From Cudoniella acicularis (taxonomy: Eukaryota; Ascomycota; Leotiomycetes; Helotiales; Helotiaceae): DNA of 11,987 bases. Made by a program: the position numbers and the translations under genes. Below are positions 1 through 7,319 of this stretch, piece by piece; the stretch's first letter is position 1, and every line of letters starts with the position of its first letter. The notes beneath the pieces are model-generated. The model ran no database searches. It saw only the letters and a program-made list of their open reading frames with translations, and was not told the origin of the DNA. The DNA lies in assembly GCA_013054445.1 (NCBI GenBank), contig JAAMPI010001633.1:1-11987 (forward strand), written 5' to 3'.

Positions 1-141
1 TATATTAAAAGGAAGGAAGTCGAACTAATTTATTTTCTTACTAAGTATATAGTTATAGACACGCTTATAAAGCCGCTAGAACACTTCAAATTTGCGAAGT
101 ATAGAGAGGGTATAGGAGTTACTAACCTTAAGGAAAAAGAT
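1..141 (+). pseudogene. Ty1/copia-type pol, C-terminal end of RNase H (partial)
   Basis: Frame 1 from base 1 reads as the last part of a copia-type RNase H. The motif VELIYFLTKYIVID then TLIKPL corresponds to the family's conserved 'vPTkdmvADilTKPL' segment, followed by a basic stretch with KFAKYREGIGV and a TAA at 139-141. The rest of the polyprotein (gag, protease, integrase, RT) lies left of the window. There is no in-frame stop before 139, but family residues look changed in the RIP direction (for example A to I and D to T at the 'ADil' position). The polypurine stretch and LTR that follow support the call. The family assignment rests on pattern recognition of a short piece. Confidence 0.75.
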
Positions 142-235
142 TAATATAGATTAGATCTCTTTATTTCTTTTAGAGTTTTGATTTTATAGTTAGTTGTTGT
201 TTTGTTATTGATTTTATTATACGAGGCCCTATAAT

Positions 236-245
236 CGAGGAGGCG
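236..245 (+). other. Probable polypurine tract of the copia element
   Basis: The purine-rich stretch CGAGGAGGCG sits directly before TGTTA at 246, where a polypurine primer and LTR start are expected in a Ty1/copia element. It lies about 100 bases after the pol stop. Confidence 0.45.
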
Positions 246-434
246 TGTTAAAGAAGCGATTCTAGTTATATACTTAGGGGTCGTTACCGAAAGATTCTAA
301 GGAAGTAGCTATAATGATTATGCCTTTAGATTCTATAGTGTTATCGATTATATAGACTAAGGCATAAGCTATTACTATAGTTTATACGTAAGAAGATAAT
401 CAGGAACCTCGGTAGTATATAAGCACCGGAAGCC
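246..434 (+). repeat. Probable 3' LTR of copia element, left part (interrupted)
   Basis: The segment starts with TGTTA, as many copia LTRs do, right after the polypurine stretch. It holds a TATA-like box TATATAAG at 416-423, suitable for a U3/R promoter. The LTR seems to be cut at about 434 by the DNA transposon that follows; the matching remainder would be 2436-2544. The other LTR is outside the window, so this is inferred from position and end motifs, not from an LTR pair. Confidence 0.5.
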
Positions 435-464
435 TATCCCTTCTGCTACTAGCAGAGCGCACGT
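435..464 (+). repeat. Left terminal inverted repeat of piggyBac-like element
   Basis: TATCCCTTCTGCTACTAG, then CAGAG, then CGCACGT, matches the reverse complement of 2410-2435 with one substitution and a small indel. It contains the odd-centred palindrome TCTGCTACTAGCAGA (442-456) and runs into a second one, GCACG-TGGCC-CGTGC (459-473). Unlike the interior it has kept several CpA/TpG. Confidence 0.75.
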
Positions 465-519
465 GGCCCGTGCATTTTAAGCGAGCCAGTTAGAGAGCTA
501 GGATTTTAGAAATAAGGGG

Positions 520-2200
520 TCAATTTTATCTATTTTAGTGATATCTCTTAAAGTAACTACTCTCCCTATATAAAGCAACCTTATATTACTTATAGCTATA
601 GATAGAGGTCCTTCTCTTACTTTTTTCACCTAAATTAGCCATAACTTCTAAGAGTATAGCCCTTTTAAGTAGCTGGTCTTAATACCTTACCCCTTTATAT
701 ATTATATAGTCCTTATATATAGGTATCTTGACATACTAATACTAATATAAAGGTACTTCTAGGGCCTCTAAATCTATATATAGATATACCCGCTTTTTAG
801 GTACCTCTATATCCTTATTAAATATAAGTAATAACTCTACTAGCTAAATCTAGAAGTTATCTTATAACTAGAGCATCTTCTTTCCCTTTTATTTAGAATA
901 TAAGGCTAGTAAATAACAGTTTACTAAGACTATTATAAATAAGAAGTGTTTTATAGCCTATTCTCCTCCTTTCTTAAGTTATTATAGCCTTAAATTATAC
1001 CTTTATAACTAATCTACTAGGTTAACTAGACCTATTTAGTGATTATAAGTATTATAGAGCTCTAGTATCTATATCTCTTTTTTATAAAGGTTGCTAAATA
1101 GCTTATAAGCTGTTTTAGCTTTAAAGGATAAGAGTTTTAGACGTTTATATAAGGATAAGACCTTCTTATCTACCTTCTAATATATTAATATTATAAGTAT
1201 AAAAGTATTATCCTTCTATCCTATTTAGTTAACTCGATTTAACTTAATAGGAAAGTCGTAGAGGGTATCCTAGGGCATCTCGTTCTTATCCTTATTCTTT
1301 CTCTTAAGCTTGATTAACTCTAATATAATACTAGAGTTTGTCTTATAAGTTCTAGTTATTATCTATCTCTTAGATTAAAAGAGCTCTAGAAGCTTTTTAG
1401 AGATAAAGAGGTTATTAAGATAAATATAATATAGACTATCTCTTTTTAAAAGTTATTTAAATAGTTAGACTATAACTATCTATATCTTATTTCCTCTTTT
1501 TCTAGTCTTTATATCCTTTAATTCTATAAGAGTTTTAATACTAATTAGGCTATACTTCTTTCTAAGATAATACTATATCTATTTAAGTATAAACCCTCTT
1601 TATATAATATACTATACCTTTAAACCTATTAGCGTAGGCTTATTTAGGACAGTTATAACCTTCTTTATCTTCTTAATAAAGCGCTTAATATACTCGTTAA
1701 CGGCTAGGTCTTGTCTAGGGCGTTAAAAGATAGTATTTATAGCTTAAATAGAGCTATTAAGAGGCTTTTACTATAAAATAATTAGAATAGGGCTAAGAAT
1801 AAGAGTATAAAGCTTATTCTTTAGTAAATATCTATAGTCTTAAGACTATAAATCCTATATCTTATTTTTAACTCTTAAAACTAGTTCTTAGCTATATACT
1901 TAGTAATATAGTAAAAAGGGGTCCCTAAGCGTGTGTTCTAATAGTCTTAGACCTAATTTAATAGATATATTATTATATATATCTTAATTATAAGAAAGAT
2001 ATATATCTCTTTTATATAGGTTAGATATTACTTTAATACTTGACTATTCGGCTTTATAAGATCGTATAGCTCTTTAGAACAAGAGTTCGTATACTAGACT
2101 ATTAACTAGATGATTTTAGGGGTATAATATAAGGTAAATAGTATAATAGGATTATCTATAGAGGCTTAAGGTAAGAGATAGATCTCGAGGTCAAAATCGA
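520..2200 (-). pseudogene. piggyBac-type transposase (DDE_Tnp_1_7), RIP-destroyed
   Basis: Cut-and-paste transposase relic. On the minus strand one frame runs from about 1740 to a TGA at 522-520, with stops only where Q or W is expected. It shows AVNEYIKRF (family: 'vDE.m..f.GR'), then NKPTLIGLK, then YYIYLNNLF (family: 'YvDNLFtS'), then GLVNLVDQ-like (family 'GgVDraDq'). The C-terminus, with a YSYK.YKVALY and KRYH pattern, matches the Cys/His zinc ribbon with Cys turned to Tyr. The catalytic Asp codons at 1698-1696, 1416-1414 and 1023-1021 now read Asn. A frameshift near 1780 joins a second frame (about 1790-2100) that resembles the N-terminal 'isrnRFqel' region. The start cannot be fixed because ATG is itself RIP-prone. 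Dead gene. Confidence 0.85.
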
Positions 2201-2409
2201 GATATTCTATTAGTTTAAATCAGGTTCCTTTGCTTTTTAGTGCCTTCGTATTAGGGCGTAGGGTCCCTATATCCATAGGATCGAATTCGATGCCTTCTAC
2301 TATATTAGTTATAGTGATATTAATAGAAATAGGTAGTGTTTACTTGGTTTGTTTACTTAGTTTTAGTGTTCTTATAACCCTGTCAATTCGGTGCCTCAGG
2401 CACTAACAG

Positions 2410-2435
2410 ACGTGCGTCTAGTAGCAGAGGGGATA
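2410..2435 (-). repeat. Right terminal inverted repeat of piggyBac-like element
   Basis: Reads TATCCCCTCTGCTACTAG then ACGCACGT on the minus strand, the counterpart of 435-464. On its inner side lie two palindromes, AGACGTGCGTCT (2408-2419) and GTGCCTCAGGCAC (2391-2403), giving this end the same two-hairpin layout as the left end, with different sequence. Confidence 0.75.
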
Positions 2436-2544
2436 AATAAGGGATATAGCTCTTACTAAAAGCTGTTCTATAGACTAGATTAGACTTATAATTTATACTC
2501 TTTTAATAACCTAACCTTACTTTTATATATCCTTAGTCGTAACA
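2436..2544 (+). repeat. Probable 3' LTR of copia element, right part
   Basis: If the DNA transposon is removed, this stretch continues the LTR begun at 246. It ends in GTCGTAACA at 2544, a suitable LTR terminus ending in CA, and would give an LTR of about 300 bases. This is inference from order and end motif only; no second LTR copy is present for comparison. Confidence 0.35.
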
Positions 2545-2763
2545 ATCTCTAAATACTAAAGGATCTCGATATAATATAAAGTAACTTATTATAACAAGTG
2601 TTCCTTATAAGACGAAGACAGCCTTATCTTAGGTTTTACTATCACTTATAGGAAGTATAGTATCGTATAGAGATGTCCGCGACAAAATAGGAAAGACGGG
2701 ATATAAACGAAGTACTAGAGATAAAATTAATATATATATACTATTAAGAAGCCTAGGCGCACC
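2545..2763. other. Unassigned RIPed spacer
   Basis: Between the presumed LTR end and the Tc1/mariner element. No frame on either strand gave a recognisable protein. It continues at 4289 once the Tc1/mariner element is taken out. Confidence 0.5.
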
Positions 2764-2765
2764 TA

Positions 2766-2801
2766 AGAGTTAGGGCTACGGCTTATTATATACTTAAGCG
2801 A
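2766..2801 (+). repeat. Left TIR of Tc1/mariner element
   Basis: Starts AGAGTTAGGGCTACGGCT and ends ACTTAAGCGA. The first 18 bases are identical to the reverse complement of the right end. The following bases differ by one indel and C/T and G/A changes, including TACTT here against CACTT at the other end, as RIP would produce. Confidence 0.92.
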
Positions 2802-3063
2802 GCCCCTTAAAATCCGATTTACCTCTTTAAAAAATCACTATAAGCTTAATTTAAGAGCTTTTTATTATAGCGTACGTAAGTAATATAAATCAAGTAGTAC
2901 TCTCTGTTTCTTAGAATTATCGACGAAGAAGAGAAGAAGCTAGATATAGGAAGGACTGTCGTCTTAAAGGAGCGTAGCTCCTAGGCTAGTCCTAGAATAG
3001 ACTAGCTCGGAACCTCCGAACATATAACTCGTACTAGATCTATTATACTTTTTAGCTATAACT

Positions 3064-4150
3064 TTAATTAATAGTAGCTAACCCTTATATTTTAATAACG
3101 TCTTTAATTTTATATATTAATTATTTTATATAATAATAGTAATTACGTAAGTCTATCTAGTCTTAAAGCCTCTAGATTATTACTATTAATCTTTTTTTAG
3201 TTCTTAGCTTATAAGCTATTTTATTTAGCTCTCTTTTTATCTATCGCTAGACCTTCTTAATAAGGTTTAAATTAGGTAAAGAAAGAGCCTAACTAAATCT
3301 ATAAATACTATACTATAGGCGAGGTAAACGAGTATAGCCTAGGTATATCTTAGAGCTATCTTCTATAAAAATATTATCTAGACCTAAGGTCTTAAAGAGA
3401 GGAAAAACAATAGGCTATAATACCTCCTAAAGGTAGGCCTTCGAGTATATACCCTTACGCCTAGGTAACTTCTCTATAAAAACTAATAGTGATTTATAAT
3501 CCTAGCTAAGAGCCTCTTAAATTATAACTAAAAACCTCCTAGACCTATAAATCGACTTTATATAGTCTAGACAGTACTTTTCGTTAACCCTCTATATAAT
3601 CTAGACTCTACTATCCTTCCTAGTATTAAATATAGCTTCGTCCGACTAACTGACCTTCCGTTAGTCTCCTCTTTAGTTACCGTTATCCCTATAGGCTATA
3701 TAGTCCGATGTCCCCTACCACCGGTGTTCCCGTGCGAAAACTAATCGCTTCTTAGCTTATGCCCGTGATATAAAGGGCCGGGGGCATGTAATATAGCGTC
3801 GGTAGCTATGCTTTCGAAGTTCTCGTCGAATAGTACGCGTAGAGGCTACGATACCTAGTTACTAGCTGACCTACTCGAAGGTTAAGCGACGGGTACTATG
3901 ATTTCTTATGATATAACGGATAATTTAGCGTATTAATCGAATAGACAGTAATAATTGATAGTACTACTTGCCTTTACGCGTAGTCCTACTCGATTTATCT
4001 TTATAGATCGACCTAGTAGAGGCTTATAGTATATAGAGTTCTTTAAAGATATTTTCCTAGGATTTTCCGTCGCGTTATATTTAGCGTACCCTAGTGCGTC
4101 TTAGGGTACCCTAATTGTCGCCTAGCTTATATAGCGGAGAGGATAATAGA
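3064..4150 (-). pseudogene. Tc1/mariner transposase, RIP-destroyed
   Basis: DD34E/D-type cut-and-paste transposase relic, in one continuous minus-strand frame. Visible in order: an N-terminal helix-turn-helix part including STRTIRRELRKH (about 3790), the SDEA motif with first catalytic Asp (3642-3640), VFIEKLP, then FIEDSSK with second catalytic Asp (3360-3358), TRLPRL, and LPNLNLIKKV, which is the family's 'SPDLNPIEkvW'. In the last motif Asp and the catalytic Glu have become Asn (3273) and Lys (3258), both explained by TpG to TpA. Spacing from second Asp to Lys is about 34 codons. It ends at a TAA near 3066-3064. In-frame stops sit at Q/W positions; I see no frameshift. The start is uncertain. 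Confidence 0.92.
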
Positions 4151-4251
4151 ATATTTTATTTTATTTCGAATATTAAATAAAAATAATTAATAGTTATATT
4201 ATATTAAATTTTTAAATAATCTAGATAAGAAATATAAGGGTAGGTCTAATT

Positions 4252-4286
4252 TCGCTTAAGTGTATACGAGCCGTAGCCCTAACTCT
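4252..4286 (-). repeat. Right TIR of Tc1/mariner element
   Basis: Reverse complement reads AGAGTTAGGGCTACGGCT then CGTATACACTTAAGCGA. This copy is the less altered of the two, keeping CG and CACTT where the left copy has TA and TACTT. TA follows at 4287-4288. Confidence 0.92.
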
Positions 4287-5452
4287 TATATTCTTTTAAA
4301 ATGTTTAAGACTACCTTATAATCCTAAAGAGTATTAAAGGTATACCTATTACTCCTTCGTTCTAAAGCTTTAGTACGAATGATTTACTAGTAGCGTATAT
4401 AACGGGAGAGAAGTAAAAGAGTATTCCCGAGTAATACGGAAATTGTCTCCCCTGATACTAGTATCCCTTATAAGATTTAACTCTAGATATAATTTTAATC
4501 GTCTGTTTATATAGAGAGACTTCGAATTATACTTTGTTTTAAGACCGTTTCTTCTTTATTATCCTTATATAAAGGAACTTTTTCTTATAAAGCCTTATAA
4601 ATATAAAAGATAATAAACTTATAAGAAATCTTATAGTTTTAAAGATATTTCGCTTTTAGCGCTAGAACCTATAACCTTCTAAGTATAATACGGAGTATTA
4701 TACGGAAAATCGTATTATAAAATACCTTAATAAACACGATCGGCGTATAAGAGGCTTTACTAGATATTATAAAAGGACAAGAATAAAGGAGTAAACCGCG
4801 TCCCCTAAAATAGCGGTATAAATATAAATTATAGGTATATCTTTATCGCTAACTTAATCTTATTCCCTTGTTATCCCCTTTCCTTAAGAGAGAAAAGAGA
4901 ATATAAATATACTTATAAGTAGTCCGGAACGGGAGAACTAATCTTCCGAGAGTAGTAGCTTTCTCTACTATAATATCTTATCCGTAGGATAAATACTAAA
5001 GAGGAAGTCTATTAAAGTTACGAGAAACTAAAACTTAAATATTAGTAAAAATTTTCTATTTATTTTATAGATATTAGCTAACTATATTTAATAGAGCTAG
5101 TTAAAGGTTAACTATAGAGCTATCTATTAGTAGTTAGTCTAGTAATTAGTCTAATTACCTTAACAAGGTTCCTAAATCTAATAAGTTACTTCGAGAAAAG
5201 GTTAGCTTAAGTAATCACTATAAATAGTTCTATATATCCCTGTCCGTAGTTAGAAATCTACGTCTGTAAAGGTATTCTATACCTCCTAGTCATAGTAGCT
5301 TAACACTCTAGGCCTTCCTACTAATATTAAGAATTTAAATATTCTCGGTTATAATTATATAGATCTTGTTAGAGGTAAGGTATATAAGCGGAAGAAGAGT
5401 CGACTGTTAAGTCGAGAGAGATTTAAATATATAAAATAATAATATAATTTTA

Positions 5453-5473
5453 ACTTAAAGACTTAAAGACTTA
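5453..5473 (+). repeat. 8-bp tandem repeat (ACTTAAAG x2.6)
   Basis: ACTTAAAG occurs twice in a row (5453-5460, 5461-5468) and is followed by ACTTA. Exact copies, in non-coding RIPed DNA. Confidence 0.85.
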
Positions 5474-5536
5474 TCTATCTATAAAGGGGTAAGCGGACTA
5501 TATATACTATAAGTATAGTTAATAGAAGCTTTTATA

Positions 5537-5578
5537 GCTTAGAAATCAACGCTTATAAATCAAAGCTTATAAATCAAA
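5537..5578 (+). repeat. 14-bp tandem repeat, three copies
   Basis: GCTTATAAATCAAA is repeated exactly at 5551-5564 and 5565-5578. A first copy with two mismatches (GCTTAGAAATCAAC) sits at 5537-5550. Every copy keeps its TCAA, that is, its CpA, although CpA is almost absent around it; this suggests the array arose or was copied after most RIP, or is too small to be hit. Confidence 0.85.
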
Positions 5579-5762
5579 GAACAGCCTAGAAGATTCTATT
5601 AAGGTTTAAACTTTAAGCTTAGAATAGTATTTATTATTTAATAATATAACAGATCTCCGGAGTACTAATTAAAGTATTAATCTAAAAGGTTTTATTAAGT
5701 TTTTTATAAAGCTTATATAGTAATAGAATGTCTATATATATTAATCTATATAATCTTCTTCT

Positions 5763-6780
5763 CTCTTCTTTCTATATTAGCATACGGTCGGACTACCTAA
5801 AGCGATTAGCTCCTAGCGCCCCGTGAAAAATACGGGTCACGTAAGGAACACTAAAATCGCCTGTCGTATCGTTACGTCTTCTATCCTCTCTCTCCTTTTT
5901 CATCCTCTTATTATAGACCCTCCTCGCTTTTATACTTCTTATAAGCAAAACCGACCTGCTTTATACTTTCTTATACGGGTATAGAATAAGTAATATAAGA
6001 GCTATAATAGCTATCAGGTCTATATTCTCTCTTTTTCCTAGCTTAGATAACCCGTGAATAGGAACAGTCAGCTACTATATACGCCTAACAGCGCTCTACT
6101 TTATAAGAACTTAACCTAAATATTCTCCTTACCTTATAACGACGACGACGGCCTCTTATAGACGTCTCTATAGACAAACCAGCCTTATAGCGCCCGTGAC
6201 AGACCTGTTAACTATCTATTATAGCTCTAGTTTATATCTTTAAAGACCTCTCTTACCGATCCTCTAATTATATAGCCTCCTAGCTTCCTCTTACGCTTTT
6301 GTTTAGCTCGCCTATATACCCTCGGTCCGCTTATGGGCCGCTATACGGCTTATAGGGCTCTCTACTTTTACCCTATAGATAACCTCTTTAGGTCTTACTA
6401 TAAGAAGGGCGATATATCGCTTCCGCCGATCCGCGAACCTCTTCTATACCTCTCTTACCTCTTTATAGGCGACGATCTACTCTATTAAGGCTTCTAGACA
6501 AATATCCGGGCATATAGCTATACTTTTACCTCTACGTTAATCAGTTATAAAAAGAATACGTAGATCGATTTCTCGCGCGATATCTAGTGCTTTAGATCTA
6601 TAGTAAGCTCCTCTACTTCTAAGGCCTACTACGACTAGCTAAGTATAAGGAAATCTCTTTTATATAGCTCTTCTTTTATAACCCGCTCTTTATAACAAAT
6701 ATATAGGCTACTAACTGTTATAGCTCTATAAAGGCACTTAAGCCCTAACGTTATATAAAGACGTATTTATAAGAAGGTNC
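5763..6780 (+). pseudogene. Helitron Rep/helicase protein, N-terminal part, RIPed
   Basis: Rolling-circle transposon protein relic. Frame 3 is open from about 5763 to 6590 except for RIP-type stops. The recognisable part is 6310-6560: GRYTAYRALYFY (Cys-x2-Cys finger with Cys to Tyr), then SYYKKGDISLPPIREP (family: CC.kGdv.LPp...P), then FQTNIRAYSYTF (family 'FR.nIRaYN.aFaftS'). A shift to frame 2 near 6590 continues with QLFFYNPLF at about 6671-6697. This is the zinc-finger region ahead of the HUH Rep domain. The HUH motif and the helicase are not in the window; the relic stops at the patch of N. It may mark the 5' half of a Helitron, but no Helitron terminus was identified. The part before 6300 is assigned only by frame continuity. 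Confidence 0.75.
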
Positions 6781-6952
6781 TAATATTATCGAAGAAACTA
6801 ANCTAAGGANAGAAGAAGAGAGGTGGCCCNNAANNGGNCTTATATATAGGAGGTNAGTACTNGTAAGCGAGGNCACGTGATAAGGGGTTAGNGGNTACGT
6901 GTCGCAGCNTCCTGTCGTATATAGCGCTATACTNTCTNAGTCTNNNTAGTNN
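6779..6952. other. Patch of ambiguous bases (21 N)
   Basis: Twenty-one single or short runs of N are scattered through 174 bases, and no N occurs elsewhere. Because they are interspersed with called bases, this is not a fixed-length scaffold gap. It looks like low-quality sequence or a consensus over collapsed, differently mutated repeat copies. It falls exactly between the Helitron relic and the Dicer relic, so their physical adjacency is less certain than it appears. A CACGTGATAAG motif at 6874-6884 keeps its CpA/TpG. Confidence 0.9.
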
Positions 6953-7319
6953 TAGGACTATACGTTATACTAGGTCTATAATACTTATCTTATTATAACC
7001 TTATATTATAGAAATCAGAATTTCTTTTAGGTTATCTAATTTAGTATAATAGACGACAATTAGCCTAGAATTAGCTTTATTAGTAGCGATATAATAGAAT
7101 AATATTATATAAATCGATATTTAGTCTAAAAATTATATATATATATTTTATATTAAGAATTTCTAACTAAAATATCTTTTTAAGTTAACTATTCGAGACC
7201 GCCTAGCTAAGATATCGCGTAAGCTCGTATTTAAAGCTATTAGTTAGAGATATTAAAAGAAAATATAAAGAAAAATATTATTATTATAATATTTAATATT
7301 CTCTATTATATTATTATAT
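6953..7319. other. Unassigned AT-rich stretch upstream of the Dicer relic
   Basis: No recognisable coding sequence. It would hold the promoter, leader and perhaps the N-terminal codons of the Dicer-like gene. Runs of alternating TA (for example 7136-7146) are expected from RIP and are not evidence of a promoter. Confidence 0.45.

Larger units (their letters stand above)
435..2435 (-). mobile_element. piggyBac-like DNA transposon, RIPed, inserted in LTR
   Basis: About 2.0 kb bounded by imperfect inverted repeats: left end TATCCCTTCTGCTACTAG and, read inward on the other strand, right end TATCCCCTCTGCTACTAG. Both continue into CGCACGT after a 5/1-base difference. Between them lies a minus-strand piggyBac-type transposase relic. 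Ends starting CCC are typical of piggyBac. The family's TTAA target duplication is not seen: the flanks are CCTA before TCCC on the left and TA after GGGGA on the right, so only a TA duplication can be proposed. Exact borders are therefore uncertain by a few bases. Confidence 0.7.
2766..4286 (-). mobile_element. Tc1/mariner element, complete, RIPed
   Basis: A 1521-base element with matching terminal inverted repeats (2766-2801 and 4252-4286) and a TA duplication at both ends (2764-2765 and 4287-4288), as Tc1/mariner insertion into TA requires. The minus strand holds a transposase relic of normal length for the family (about 340-360 codons). Size, ends, target site and coding content all agree. 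The element is end-to-end complete but its transposase is dead from RIP. Confidence 0.93.
4289..5762. other. Unassigned RIPed region
   Basis: About 1.5 kb in which I could not recognise a gene. Several frames on both strands are fairly open once TAG/TAA are ignored: for instance minus strand about 5080-5450, and plus frame 1 about 4681-4790 and 5280-5410. None gave a family motif I trust. The last 350 bases hold two short tandem repeats and a pyrimidine-rich run (5750-5770) before the Helitron relic. It is equally mutated, so it is probably also repeat-derived. Confidence 0.5.

Noticed and set aside
4085..4115. Telomere-like TTAGGG/CCCTAA near TACCCTA...TTAGGGTA
   Set aside because: Only isolated units in a small inverted repeat inside the Tc1/mariner element; no tandem array.
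5405..5760. TGTTAAGTCGAGAG after a purine-rich GAAGAAGAGTCGAC, resembling a second copia polypurine tract and LTR start
   Set aside because: No convincing copia pol frame precedes it, no matching second LTR or terminal CA with duplication was found, and the TCGAC/GTCGA inverted repeat alone is weak.
5820..6200. Recurrent CCCGTGA / TCACG motifs (also near 3729, 3768 and 468)
   Set aside because: They fall inside different relic coding regions with no regular spacing. They are better explained as scattered CpA/TpG that escaped mutation than as a shared regulatory site.
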